Source: Rhizoclosmatium globosum
Lineage: Eukaryota > Chytridiomycota > Chytridiomycetes > Chytridiales > Chytriomycetaceae
DNA: 64,000 nucleotides
NCBI GenBank assembly: GCA_002104985.1
Contig: MCGO01000106.1
Coordinates: 62,001 to 126,000 of the forward strand
Reading direction: 5' to 3'
Under the pieces are notes generated by a model that saw only the letters and a program-made list of their open reading frames with translations, did no database searches and was not told the origin of the DNA. Each line of letters begins with the position of its first letter. Within the stretch, counting starts at the first letter, position 1. Shown here piece by piece: positions 10,472 through 21,933 of the stretch. A program made the translations under genes and the position numbers.

Positions 10472-11635
10472 TCAAGCGTAACCAAACCCACTTGTACATA
10501 CACCCCACAAATACATTCCCCTCAACCACAGTTGAACAGCCCACCATCCACCAACGACTTCAAACGAATTCCCAGATATATCCATCCATGCAGCTTTCCC
10601 CATCGCTATCACACATTTAGGAACAGCTCCACTCAGCCGGTTGTTGCTCAAGTTGAGGTATCTCATTCCTTGTTGGAGGTGTCCCAACTCCTCAGGGATT
10701 CCTCGTGACAATTCATTATTACTCAAGTTCAAGAGAGAAAGATTTTGCAGTGTTCCTAAGGATGCCGGTATGGGTCCAGTGAAAGCGTTGTGTGCAAGGG
10801 AGAGTGATTGTAGTGTGGTTGGGAATGTGACTGAAAGTGGTCCTGAGAGGGAGTTATTGGATACATTGAGAAATTGTAGGGATGGAAACATAATTGATAT
10901 ATCAGAGGGAAGGCTTCCTGACAGTTGACAGTTGTGGAGGTGGAGACGGAGGAGATGTGGTTGGTGGGTTGGGAATTTGAATGAAGTGTTCAGAGAATTG
11001 TGATCTAGGAATAGAGACATGAGGCATGCAGGGAAGAGTGGGATAGGGCCGACCAGGTTGTTGCGACCAAGGTCAAGGTGAATGAGGTTCAGCATTTGGT
11101 CAAAGTGGGGAATGCGTCCAGTGAAGATATTGTTTCGTAAATCTAGGTGCTTAAGATTCACTAAATCTCCGATCCATGAGGGTATAGGTCCGTCCAGCAT
11201 GTTGTTGGCAAGAACAAGTGTGTGTAAGTTTGTCAGTTGACGTATCTCCGATGGTATGCCGCCAATCAGTTCACATTGAGCCAGAACAAGATTCCGTAAT
11301 TGGAAAAGTTGATCTAATCCTTTCGGGAGTGGGGCGTTGATGGATTCAAGGTGCCATTGCAGTTCAATCAAATCACATATGTAATGTTTAGCATAGACAG
11401 TTTGGTAGACCTGAGGCCATTGAAACCACAAGATATCTTGTTCACTTGGTTGCTCATTGGTAAGAGAGGTTCGACGGTCGAAGTGGAGTCTCAAATTGGT
11501 GATTGCAAAGTGAGGATCAAGCAAACACTGATTCAATCGTCTGCATAGCTGCCGGTATTTGAGCACTTGCCTTGGAGATATGCAGCTGAAGATCTGTTGG
11601 AGTAATTCATCCGGCAAGTCGAGAAACTGCAGCAT
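10472..11635 (-). CDS. F-box plus leucine-rich-repeat protein
   Basis: Single exon, 387 residues. F-box at residues 3-45 (LPDELLQQIFSCISPRQVLK, CRRLNQCLLDPHF), the family linker DILWFQWPQVYQTVYAKHY, then LRRs such as LVLANNMLDGPIPSWIGDL and LNLSNNELSRGIPEELGHL. The C-terminal 40 residues are Trp/Gly-rich (VVGGWWAVQLWLRGMYLWG) and not repeat-like. Expected role: substrate-recognition subunit of an SCF-type ubiquitin ligase, by family. It flanks the small membrane-protein array on its upstream side, as the 6677-7816 gene does on the other. The coding strand switches from C-rich to G-rich near 10630. Confidence 0.8.
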   Translation of the reverse strand: MLQFLDLPDELLQQIFSCISPRQVLKYRQLCRRLNQCLLDPHFAITNLRLHFDRRTSLTNEQPSEQDILWFQWPQVYQTVYAKHYICDLIELQWHLESINAPLPKGLDQLFQLRNLVLAQCELIGGIPSEIRQLTNLHTLVLANNMLDGPIPSWIGDLVNLKHLDLRNNIFTGRIPHFDQMLNLIHLDLGRNNLVGPIPLFPACLMSLFLDHNSLNTSFKFPTHQPHLLRLHLHNCQLSGSLPSDISIMFPSLQFLNVSNNSLSGPLSVTFPTTLQSLSLAHNAFTGPIPASLGTLQNLSLLNLSNNELSRGIPEELGHLQQGMRYLNLSNNRLSGAVPKCVIAMGKAAWMDISGNSFEVVGGWWAVQLWLRGMYLWGVCTSGFGYA

Positions 11636-11772
11636 TCTGTGGGGTGGGCTGCTAGCAGGCTGAAACGAAGTTCAGGCTGAACACAAACAAATGAATAATA
11701 TCAGGAATAATATGATGAAAAGGTTTAATGCCAACTTCGAACAACCACATTCAGGTAATTCTTTATTCCAAT

Positions 11773-13922
11773 TTAATATAGTTCGATGCTTTTGAAAACA
11801 GCTTCGTAGGGTCCCTTTTGGTTGTCAAAGTAGGATTGTATCATAATAGATAATGCAATAACTTTGGAGGCATCCAATTTAGCGCCGTCTGTCGTAGGTC
11901 TTCCTCTGTAGTATGCGACAAAAGCATCGAATGGAGCCTCGAAGATTTGAATATCGTTGGAGGAAAGAGTTTGAATGTTGTACTTGAATTCAATGGAGGA
12001 TTCGCGTCTATAAGATGGGTTAAGTGAGAGGCAGTTTGAAATCATCAGGAAAAAAATAAAAGGACATATATGTCATTCATCTCCCTTTATATGCCTTGTG
12101 ATGTCCCGAATTTTCCGAAGGTGGCGTTGTGACACCCCCCCCTGATCACCAGCCATTTCAAATGTCACGAATGCCTTGGAAAGGCTTCTGAACACAATTC
12201 GCAATCTCCAAATAAATACAACACATGGAGAATCATTTGTCGCTTCAGGAACTAATTAGTGATGTATCCCTGCTCTTTGGAAGTGCTTCGAGATAAGCTC
12301 CAAAATTCAGGTATTATATTGCCAATTCAGTTTGTAAATGACATAAAATTGTGTGTATTTGATTGAATTTATTCAATAATCGCGAAAGAAACAGTACACA
12401 ATTACGTTGGAGCAGAGAACTAATCGCGAAGTCTAACTTGACTCTTTCGTAGCTATATCCTAATTTGAGGGGCACTCTTCGAGTCGTCGTCGTTTGCATC
12501 GTCTTTTGCATCGTCGCGCATTGTTGCTGCGTCTGCTAAGCTCTCGTAATATTTTTTAGTTGTTATTGTTAGGCATACAGTCAGATATGTAGACACTCTC
12601 CTTTGTATGGGCTTGTAGCAGTTGTGTACTCACGACAGCGAAACAAGGAAGTTAGCACGCAATAAAGCTTAAATAGTAAGATACATACGAGATTTAACGA
12701 TCTTTAAACGTTTACGTTGTGTTTGACAGAGTTTTTTTTGGAAGTGGAGTTGTGAGCCACCGGGATGTATTTCTACTTGCCACTTACAACAAATGAATCA
12801 TTCTGACGTTTGTTTTTGTTTACGTGACTGATAGAGAAAAACGAAGAAGAAAATGTACATATATAAACAGTCTGTAATCACGTTCACTATGTGGAAGTTA
12901 TACTAATTTGCGTTCATTCTGCTCACTTTCAAAATAGAATCAATAACAAGAAAATTCACATTGCATGGGGATTTATCTTCAAAATTTGATCGTTTGACTT
13001 TCATTTGATGCAATTTCTTGTAATATTCAGATCAAAGTCAAAGGTTAATGGTTGTTTGTATCAATTGTTTATTTACATAGCTATCGCCCAAATTTAATTT
13101 AAAGCTGTTTGAGCTGTATTTTAAATAGATTGTTCAAATTCGGAAAGGGTTCTTGTGCCTACTATAATTAGTTGCAATGCCCCAAAGTGATTTGGAATTG
13201 GCATAGGCATTTGACGACTATTTGTTGTATGTGACACGGCTTTCGAATGTGGCGTATACGTTTTTTATGACTAAACATGCGTCGAAATGCTTGTCCAATC
13301 AGTCGAACCCTCGAAAGGACCTTCTGATGAAAAGGTTTTTTCCCTGATGATCCAACAACACAACTCAATCGAACACTCAAACCACTCAATCAAAAAGAAA
13401 TAACACAGTACCTTCCATCCTCCCGACGACCTCCTAACTCATTGTAAAGGTTCAAAGCATATGTACGACCATCAGCCTTATCAAAAGTAATTTGAAGACC
13501 AGAATATGTGGAAAAGTCTGTTGTAGTGAGATTGGTACGAACAGAAGCGAAACCGGCACCACCAAGAGTAGAAGTATCAAGAAGACCACTGAATGTGGCA
13601 TGGTCGTAGGAAGTAGCGAGGGTTGCAGTTGAAATACCACCTCGAACCTTCAAGTTCACAAATCACAAAGGCATTAGAATTGGGCTCGTCCTGAGGAACT
13701 CCTTCTACAAAGTTTTAAAATACTCACGCGGTCAGTCACAGAATCCCAAGTGGAAGGGCCTCCCCAGAAGTTCTCTGCCTGAGGACCAAAGAGTTGTTTT
13801 GGATTGGCAAGGAAGCCTTTGACCTGAAGGATACGCTGAAGTGGTTTTGTAGGCATTGCGAAGGAAGCAGAGACAGTGAGAGCGGCGAGAGCAAAGAGCC
13901 AGACAGGTGTTGGTAGTGTCAT
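11773..13922 (-). CDS. CIA30 (complex I intermediate-associated 30) domain protein with a 1.4-kb intron
   Basis: Three exons: 13922-13728, 13647-13412, 12007-11773; phases agree and give 221 residues. N-terminus TLPTPVWLFALAALTVSASF is a signal or targeting peptide. The core reads TWDSVTDR|VRGGIS (CIA30 proteins have DRVMGGVS), then GFASVRTNL and DFSTYSGLQI. Exon 3 carries FEAPFDAFVAYYRGRPTTDG and DNQKGPYEAVFKSIEL, the closing blocks of the domain. Founding members assist assembly of mitochondrial complex I, but many fungal homologues are secreted or ER proteins of unknown role. Start 13922 preferred because the leader peptide begins there; an upstream in-frame ATG exists at 14003. Confidence 0.8.
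12008..13411 (-). other. Unusually long, AT-rich intron of the CIA30-domain gene
   Basis: Donor GTACTG at 13411 and acceptor TTATAG at 12008, with a TTAAC branch-like box close to the acceptor. At 1404 bases it is more than ten times the usual intron length here. I see no convincing coding region on either strand. It holds a run of seven Cs near 12136, a T-run near 12730 and a TATATAAA near 12860. It could hide a non-coding RNA or an old insertion. Confidence 0.6.
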
Positions 13923-14099
13923 TTCCAGTTGAGTTTTTCGGAGTGAATGATTACCAATTGAATTGCGATGGGAGGAAAAGAGACAAGATGTGATCGCATT
14001 CATTTAAAGATAAATAGATTCAAGAAGATACGAGAGAAAGAGAGAAAGTGGGTATAATTCAATGCAGGAAGACTTGTTTTATCTTTGAAGTTGAGTCCA

Positions 14100-16873
14100 A
14101 TGATCTCGTCCAACATCCCAACATCAACCAGAGAGGGACCACAGCGCCGCGAGTCCATGTACTCCTCGCCAACGAGCCAGACACCGCCACAGCCACTCTC
14201 AGCCTCAGCTTCATCGAGTGTTGGTGGTGGTGGCGTTGTTGGAGGAGGAAGCGACTTGTTCCGACACCGAAACAAGAAGAGAGACGACCAGATTCGGAAG
14301 AAGGCCGAGACTGAGGTTTGTGTTTCGATTCAAACCTGGTTTAATTAACCGGCTCGCCAGCTGTCCCGCAAGACAACGAAGCGCATGTCCGTGGCGTCAG
14401 TGCCCCAGTCAAACTTCCAACCACCAGTCTACAACAAGAGATCAAAGGGCTACTCATCCACTGTCGCTTCCTTGAAGCCTGCTCAGGCTATTACTGTGCT
14501 CGAAACGGCCAGAATTGTTCAGGTGCGTTGAGTGACCTGGTGTGACTGGCAGACACATCATGGTCTCATGCTTCAAGAGTCCCCCCTTCTCATACTGGAA
14601 TTATACTTGTTTGGCGATATGCATGGAATCTGGGAGTGGATGCTGGAGTGGGAACATATCGCTGCTTTGACACCTCAAACCCCTTGTTTCATCAACACAC
14701 ACTAATCTCTTTGAGACAGGCTGCCCAACTCATGGCTGCAAAAAGAGCGGATGCCGTCTTGGTCGTCAACGAAGAAGGTCAACTCTCGGGTATCCTCACG
14801 GACAAGGACATTGCTTACAGAGTCGTCGCGGAAGGCCTTGACCTGCGACAAACTACCGTCTCTCAATGCATGACTCGTAACCCCATTGCGGTTTTGGATA
14901 AAGGTCCAAGAAATGAGGCCCTTTCTACCATGGTTTCTCGTCGGTTCAGACATTTGCCTGTTATTGCTGCTGAAGAAGAGGATGGTGTGGATGCTGAGAT
15001 GGGTGAGTTTTCTTGCAAGAGTGAAGGAAGTGAGCCTGTGAATGAGCGCAGCGACCAGAATTAATGTGGTGATGGTGACGGACTTGGGGAGTCAGAAAGA
15101 AAATAGTGAGCGCAACGAGTATGTTGTACGACAAAGTCAAGATACGACGAAGTTGCGAAAAAAATGCAAGCGTAGTGCGCAGATTATGTGACGAAGTCGG
15201 AAAGAATAAGATTGACGAAGCTGGTGAAAGCGAGCAGATTATGCAACAAAGTAGGAAATGAGCCAGCTAGTGAGCAGAATGTTGAATTCTGGGGAAATGA
15301 TCGAGCAGATTATATTATAGTGTCACTTAAGCTGCAGACATTGGTGTGGCACATCAGAATGGTGGGAAAGAAGCTCATTGTCTGACAAAACGAATTAATA
15401 GGCTCTACAACCACAACTGCAACCTCTACGAACGTCGTGGGACTCCTGGACATAACTAAGTGTGTCTTTGAACGCTTGGATGATTTGGAAAAGAAGGTGC
15501 TTGAAGATGCCAACATCGTTGCTGCAATGGAAGCTCTCGAACGTCGTGGACACTTGGCCATGGCTGCGGTGGAAGGAGTACGCGCTCAGCACGGATGTCC
15601 TGACTTGCTTTCCGTTCTTCACAAGAACGATGCCAACGGGGAAGGCGATGTACCTGAGGTTGGAATTAAGGCTTCTGTGCGTGATGCGGCCAAGATGATG
15701 AAGCAGATGCATCAAACGGCTGTACTGGTTCTTGCACAGGGAGAAGAAAAGTTGCACGGAATCTTCACGACTAAGGATATCGTGTTGAGAGTTATTGCTG
15801 CCGGTTTGGATCCTGCCACTACTTCAGTTGTGAGAGTTATGACTCCTCACCCCGATTCTGTGGATGCATCCACCAGTATTCTTGATGCATTGAAGAAGCT
15901 CCATGGTTTGTTTCGAACTTTGGCTTGGTTCTCACACTTATATAATTCTTTAGTTGGCCACTACCTCCATCTTCCAGTTGTTGAGGGATCGGTTCCTATC
16001 GGTCTCGTTGATGTTCTTACTTTGACGATGGCTATGCTTGATTATCTTATGAACAAGGAGACTGGTGCTGACGCTTCTGCTAATGACAGCGCCGCAGTTG
16101 ACCCAAGTGGTCCAATGTGGAACAAATTCTGGAACTCAACCTTCAACAACGGCTCCATCATTGATACCGAATCAGCCGAATCCTTTGATGATGATGTCAG
16201 AAGTATCACTTCATCTGGAGGGCGCCGTCATGCCACCTTGAACCGCGAATCGACAATGACTTCTCCTCGTCAATACCGTCAGTCCCTTCAAATTGGCCAC
16301 ATGCCTGAACGCTTCTCTCCCGCCCCACCACAACCCTATATGCGCGTTGAGAGTCCACCCCCTGTCGCTCCATCTACAATCCTCTCTGGAAGTCAGTCCT
16401 TGGATCCATCGCAGTTTGGCTACAAGCTCCGTGACAAGCGTTCTGGAAAAGTCCACAGATTCACGAGTTCATCCATGAACGTGAGCGACGTGTATGCTGT
16501 CATCCGTGCGAAAACTGGTGGCGCGCCAGGTGTTGTGTCCTATGAAGACGAAGAGGGTGATATGATTCTGTTGGGAAGTAACGCGGACTTGGAGGAGGCT
16601 GTTGGAATGGCGAGACGGTTTGGGTGGGAGAGACTTGTGTTGCACGTGGGAGAGCAGCCAAAAGAGAAGGAAAAGGAGAAGGAAGTTGCACCAGCTGCAG
16701 TTGAAGAGCATCCACGTGCTGCGTCGAACCGAAGGTCGACTCAGAGACGTGCAAGTGTTGCGGAAGGAGGCGTTACTGAGTTTTTGAGGGATGCGCCATT
16801 GGCTGTGAATGTGGCGTTGAGCGCTGGAATTATTGTTGTGGCTGCGTTTGTCATGTCGAGATTTAGCAGATAA
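14100..16873 (+). CDS. CBS-repeat and PB1-domain protein with C-terminal membrane anchor (Mug70-like)
   Basis: Five exons: 14100-14315, 14361-14522, 14720-15002, 15402-15905, 15954-16873; all phases agree, 694 residues. Order: low-complexity Ser/Gly N-terminus with a basic patch, four CBS motifs (for example SGILTDKDIAYRVVAEGLD and HGIFTTKDIVLRVIAAGLD), a linker, a PB1 domain (KVHRFTSSSMNVSDVYAVIR, then YEDEEGDMILLGSNADLEEA), a charged region, and a hydrophobic C-terminal helix (VALSAGIIVVAAFVMSRF) that looks like a tail anchor. Paired CBS motifs usually bind adenine nucleotides; PB1 mediates pairing with other PB1 proteins. The same combination is conserved in fungi (fission yeast Mug70). 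Precise role unknown. Confidence 0.88.
15095..15325 (+). repeat. Degenerate repeats inside a 399-base intron of the CBS/PB1 gene
   Basis: The intron 15003-15401 contains three to four decayed copies of a roughly 45-60-base unit, recognised by GCGCAGATTATGTGACGAAG (near 15176), GCGAGCAGATTATGCAACAA (near 15230) and CGAGCAGATTATATTATAG (near 15301), with a weaker fourth copy around GCGCAACGAGTATGTTGTAC. The other introns of this gene have no such repeats. Confidence 0.6.
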
Positions 16874-17071
16874 TGAATGTGATGGTTGTGTTTGGTAATA
16901 GTTGGGAGTTTTATAGACATTCTTTGTTACCCTTTTTTTTTAGTATCCTTCCCTTGCCTCTTCCTTCTTTTTCGCTTGCCATTGAGCCCAAAAGAATCCC
17001 AAAATGTATCTCTTATTCCCACTTATTTGTCCCAATCTTGTACAAGCTTAGGTTTGGTGAGTGCCAAGTTT

Positions 17072-17613
17072 TCAGAGTGGAGAATTCACCTTGCAAAAAT
17101 CCTCGAAGTTGATGACGCCGTCGCCATCCGCATCACCTTCCTTCATTAGTTCTAGTGCTTCTTTTTCACTCATTTCGTCTCCATGGCTTTTTGCGACGTT
17201 GATCAAGTCTGATGCCGTAATGAGTCCATTGTTATCAAAGTCCATCGCTTGGAATGCTTCACAGAGTTTCTCTTCTGTATAATGAATTCGAGTTTCTCCT
17301 CTGAAATCTTCCATCATACTTAATGAGTCGTGTTAGTACCTGAAAAGTAAAACAATAACAACACTCACACCAAAAACTCGTCAAAGTCAATCGTGCCCGT
17401 ATTATCTGCATCAACACTTGCAATCATGGTCCGAACTTCGTCCTCCGTTGGATCCATTCCACAGCTCCTCATGACTTCACCCAATTCTTGAACATCAATA
17501 CATCCGTTATGGTCCGCATCAAACAGAGCATATGCTTCCTTATAATACTCGACCTGATCGGTGCTCATCCCGCCCTTCTTTTGCTTGTTACGCGCACTGT
17601 TACTGCTACTCAT
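17072..17613 (-). CDS. Centrin-like EF-hand protein
   Basis: Two exons joined over the GTGAGTG donor near 17369 and the AAG acceptor near 17318, about 162 residues, ATG at 17613. A short basic Ser/Lys N-terminus precedes four EF hands: [36 protein letters not shown] and [12 protein letters not shown]. The [18 protein letters not shown] block between hands 3 and 4 resembles centrin (DLRRVAKELGE) more than calmodulin. Hand 3 has Asp instead of Glu at position 12. Centrins act at basal bodies and centrosomes. The gene is divergent from the flagellar-type CH gene, with only 35 bases between the two ATGs. Confidence 0.82.
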
Positions 17614-17648
17614 TTGTTTCGACAATTCTTTTCAAAGAAAACAGACAC

Positions 17649-20600
17649 ATGACGAGCCTCACACGCGATGTGCTCAAGTGGGTACAAGGTCTCGACCTGA
17701 CGTACTCCATCAAAAACACGAAACGCGATCTAGCGAACGGGTTCCTCCTTGCTGAGATTCTCAGCAAATATCATCCTCTAGAGTTCCAGATGCACTCATA
17801 TGATACGGGAATGGGACCTGCGGCGAAGCGAAATAATTGGGAGCAGTTGCAGAAGGCGTGTGGGAAATTAGGGATAATTTTGACGCGTGAGTTGGTGGAG
17901 GATGTGATGAGATCAAAAGCGGAGGCGGGGGCTATCGCGTTGAGTCTTGTGCATCATCATGTTATGAAATCTGGGTCTGTGATTATTATTTAGGTTATGA
18001 GGAGACTTGGGGTCTGACTCTCGTATTTAAGGTCGTCGCCATTGGTGATGGTTCAGCCAAACTCGACACCACAACAGAACCCAAGCAGAGTGAAACAACC
18101 TCCTTCAAAGGGGCTTAAAACAAAGTTAGAGCCCTTAAATCAGCAGCAGCAGCCTCAAGAGAGCCTAATAGAACAACCTCAAACCGAATCAATCCGTTAC
18201 CCTGATCAATCTGCTACCTTGAAATCTGTTAGTGGAGCTGGCGGAATAGTGATGAATAATTTGAAAGCTGCGAGCCAGTTTTTGCTTGGAATTAACGCAT
18301 CAGCTATTGAGAATCCGAACGAATCCAAAGTATACTCACTTACGAGTGTTGGAGGGACAACAACAGAAGCCGCGAGCCTTGATGAACATCTCGGAAAAGT
18401 TCGTTGAGAAAATAGTTTTTATAAAATTAACGCAACAAACAGGTTGCTGTTTTGAAAGTCCTATGTGGACTCTTTGGAATTACAGACCAACAAGTCTCAT
18501 TCAGCCGTTCTTGCTTCGCAACATTACTGTGCAGGGAGAAACTGATTGGAAAGTTTGATGCCATTAGCTCGGAGGATATTGATCTATTGCCCAAAGTTTT
18601 GGAGAACAAGGAGAAGGAGTTCACTCCCATTTTGCAGCATAGCCCGCCATCTGATATACAGCTGCTGTTTGAAGTTTTGATTCCTTGTGTTATCAATTTC
18701 GCTTCTGATACCAAGGTATTGCATAGTAAGTGTAGCAATGTCAATACAAATTTATCTTAACTGTGAAAAACAGTGGCAACAGCCATTTCATGTTACTTTG
18801 CGTCACTTTTGCAAAATATCTCCAGCAGAGAAGCCTCGAATCGCATTACACAAATCAAGGAAGTCTCGCTGTTGCTGTCGAAAATCACAAGTAGCCCCGA
18901 AAAGATTCCGTTCGTAGCAAGAATCTTGAATGCGTTTGTTGGGCCAGACATGCCAGATTCTGAAAAAGTTCGGGCTTTCCTCTTTATCAAAAATGCCGTG
19001 TACAGTGCTTTGGCGAGTCGAAACGTTTCCGTATCTGGGAGCAACACTGGAAGCTTTGTTGGTGCTGTCACGCATGCGTCTACATTCACGGATACAGGAA
19101 ATCCGTTTATAAGCCTGCTTTGTGCGGTTCAGTTAGAATCAAGCAGCAAAAAAGCTCAAGACTCCAAACAACCAACGAGCTTTGAAGAAATGGACCATGT
19201 AAAACCTTCGCAACACATAACACTATTACTGTCAGAATGTTTGACTGTAGTTAACACGCACAGAAGAGCAGCAGAGCAAGGAATCATATTCTCATCTCCT
19301 TCTTCGGTGGTTGAAGTATGCGCTGCATTGCATTTACTTGCACATCTTGCATCACAACCAAACCCCAAACATTTCGAGAGTTCTGAAGATATCCAGCACG
19401 ATAAACCTGTTCGCTTTAAAACCGGAGCAGTAGGAGTGTTACCTGATGGAGTGTCAGGGGATATTATTGGCCAAGAAAGAGGGTTCTTGCGTGCAGTTAT
19501 GTTTCAAAACTGCCCACCGTCTTTGCAAAAAGCATATGTCGCGTTTTTAGCATCAGTTTTGAAAAATACTGATGAATCTCATAATCTTGCCACGCTGGCA
19601 AGGAACGCGGCTGGATGTGTACTCAAAGCTGTCAGCGGCGATGTCTTACGATCAAGTAAGTCATAATTATTTGATTCATATCTTTGTTTAAAACTGCGCA
19701 GGCTTGATTCTGCTATCGCCTGCCCTTGAAAACCATCCGCCCTTATGTACACCCTTTGTTCAAGGGCTTCTAAAATTGAATGATTCTGTTCGCTGTATCT
19801 TGTTAGAGATTCCTGTAATTGATGAAAGCTCTTGGACCACGAGCTCAACAGATTTGCTCACAGCTTCAGCAGCCCAGTGTGTGTCTGGACAAGATCAAGG
19901 ACTTGTTATTTATTGGGACTTGCCGTTTTTATCAAAGCAGGTTTTACCGCGAGTGGTTGACACCTGGTTTCCGTTTGGAATCGCGATGGGCATCATACGA
20001 TTGGTAAGAATCGCCTCTAATTGATGGACACTATTAAACGCGTATCACAGATGCAAACATCCAAACATGACCTGATGCCTCGTGAATACCTACAAATTCT
20101 CCTGGCAGTGTCCGTCAGTATTTCCATCTCTCCCGAAGTTTATATTCCGTCGAGAAATAGGATGGAAATCGTGGCTGCATCATCTTTACCCTCCGTGGGT
20201 TCATTCACAGAAACTTCCAAACCCCCCGCTGCACCAACACAAGCAGAAAACTTAGCGAAAGATCCTTGGGCTCATGTATATATGACATTATCAGACGCTA
20301 TAAATGCAAGTTTGATTCAACAAGAAACTTCTCAATATGGAGTCAATATTATAGAGTCATTTCTGAGGACTAGAGGAGCTTTGATCGCCCCTAATTTAAA
20401 AGGGATTTTGGCGTCAATCGTTTACCTGCATGTTGCAGGACATCGAAGACCGAGAGAGAGGCTGTTGAGACTGGTAAAACGTTGGGCCAACTTTCAAGGC
20501 GAATATGGCTGGAACACTTCTCGAAGTTCTTTGGATTCGAGAGAAAACGAGAGTGACAAGACAGGTAAAACTGAAAAGCATTGTTTGGTAGAAGTATCGA

Positions 20601-20713
20601 CGGAAAATCAGGCCGCGGTGCAGGCCGCCATGAGTGATGTATTGAGAAACTTCACCGTACGGTTCCCAGCTATTAGTTCTGGGACCGGTGGAGTAAGTCA
20701 TAGCTTAAGTTAA
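17649..20713 (+). CDS. CH-like domain protein of the sperm-flagellar (SPATA4/CLAMP) type with long C-terminal region
   Basis: The first exon reads LTRDVLKWVQGLDLTYSIKN followed by RDLANGFLLAEILSKYHP, the CH_2 domain found in SPATA4, SPEF1 and related flagellar proteins; KRNNWEQLQKACGKLGI closes it. The remaining exons (from about 18031, with introns near 18400, 18730, 19655 and 20003) give a Gln/Pro-rich linker and then a long helical region without a motif I recognise (ITQIKEVSLLLSKITSSPEK, and so on) to the stop at 20713. In total roughly 850-900 residues. A role in the zoospore axoneme is inferred from the domain and from the divergent centrin-like neighbour. That the CH exon and the long part are one gene rests on spacing and frame, not on homology. 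Confidence 0.65.
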
Positions 20714-20743
20714 CGAAAAATAAACCTTTTATAAAAGGAGTGT

Positions 20744-21913
20744 CTAGGGTGTTGTCGTTATTATATCCTCCAAAATTACAAAAGTATGTCCGTATCCACA
20801 AACACCATACCCAGCTGCTGTATCCACGCCTTGAACAAATTTGCAATTATCAACAGACGCTGCAAGCTCTATATTCTCAGTGCTTCCAACACCACAATTT
20901 CCATGCTCATTCCAACCCCATGCTGTTGCCTTTCCAGTTGAGAATATTGCGATACCAGATTCTGAGCCCAAGCAAATATGTGTTGCATTTGAAAGTGCTG
21001 GCACTACTGCAGGAGCCATAAACCTCATACCGCTAGGAGTTCCAGGTATTTGACAAAGATCAGACCGACCCCATATGATACATTCTTTTGATTCCAAAAC
21101 AGCCGCACAAAACGACCAGCCACTGTAAACGTGAACAACGGGTCCCTCGGGAAACACTATTTCATTGAAAACGAGATTCGTTGAGGGATTGATGTCATCT
21201 GGCAGGGAATATGGCGTACAGATACTCTTTGGATCTACACCCATCTGTCCAAATCGATTCTTCTTGGAACCCCCGGTCATAATTACAACCACAGACCCAG
21301 ATTTTGTTGCGAGTATAATGTGGAATTGACCTGTGTCCACGGAGATGCATTGTTGCAATTCTGTAGCAGGTCGATACAAACAGGATGGTCCTGTCTGTGA
21401 CATACCAACAAAGTCTCCCCAAACCCAGACTTCTCCATTTTGCAATAATGCAGCACTGTATCTCAACGATGCAGCAATTGCGGCTGCAGGAGTTGGAAGC
21501 GGGATGAGGATTGGGCTACAAGGGATCTTTGAAGGAACTCCATCCACCTGTCCACAACTGTTTTCGCCCCACGCATACAAGTTGTGGGAAGAGTCCAGAG
21601 CGAGGGAGTGGTTGAAGCCGCATGCAATGTGAGTGAACTGTGTTGAAGGGTCAGGAGCAATGTCCAGGTACTCGAAAGTAGTTAATTCACGTTGAGAGGG
21701 CAGTGCGCCGAGTTGTAGCTGCAAATTTGAGCCACAGCCAGCCAGGCGGGCAGAGGTTGTTATTAAGAGCGAGTGGTTTGCGCCACAGGATACAGAGAGC
21801 GGTTCAGCGCCGGCAGGAAGGATGCATTCGATTGGAATATGCGCGTCACTTGTTGTTCCAGTACCAAGTTGGCCGTGCGAATTGGATCCGAATGAGAAGA
21901 GCTTTTTGCCCAT
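20744..21913 (-). CDS. RCC1-repeat (Ats1-like) protein
   Basis: Single exon, 389 residues. RCC1 repeats are evident: FGSNSHGQLGTGTT, SCGANHSLLIT, ACGFNHSLAL followed by NLYAWGENSCGQ, EVWVWGDF, ATAWGWNEHGNCGVGSTEN, and a final GYGHTFVILE. Repeats form a beta-propeller that serves as exchange factor or scaffold. Repeat number and size resemble yeast Ats1 (linked to tRNA modification and microtubules) more than nuclear Rcc1, but this is a loose resemblance. The gene converges on the CH gene (30 bases apart) and is divergent from squalene synthase 1 with only about 20 bases between start codons. Confidence 0.82.
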   Translation of the reverse strand: MGKKLFSFGSNSHGQLGTGTTSDAHIPIECILPAGAEPLSVSCGANHSLLITTSARLAGCGSNLQLQLGALPSQRELTTFEYLDIAPDPSTQFTHIACGFNHSLALDSSHNLYAWGENSCGQVDGVPSKIPCSPILIPLPTPAAAIAASLRYSAALLQNGEVWVWGDFVGMSQTGPSCLYRPATELQQCISVDTGQFHIILATKSGSVVVIMTGGSKKNRFGQMGVDPKSICTPYSLPDDINPSTNLVFNEIVFPEGPVVHVYSGWSFCAAVLESKECIIWGRSDLCQIPGTPSGMRFMAPAVVPALSNATHICLGSESGIAIFSTGKATAWGWNEHGNCGVGSTENIELAASVDNCKFVQGVDTAAGYGVCGYGHTFVILEDIITTTP

Positions 21914-21933
21914 GACTTTGAAGTTTCTTGCCA

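Noticed and set aside
12314..13389. Small open frames inside the long CIA30 intron
   Set aside because: Short, AT-rich, no motif and no start context; chance frames.
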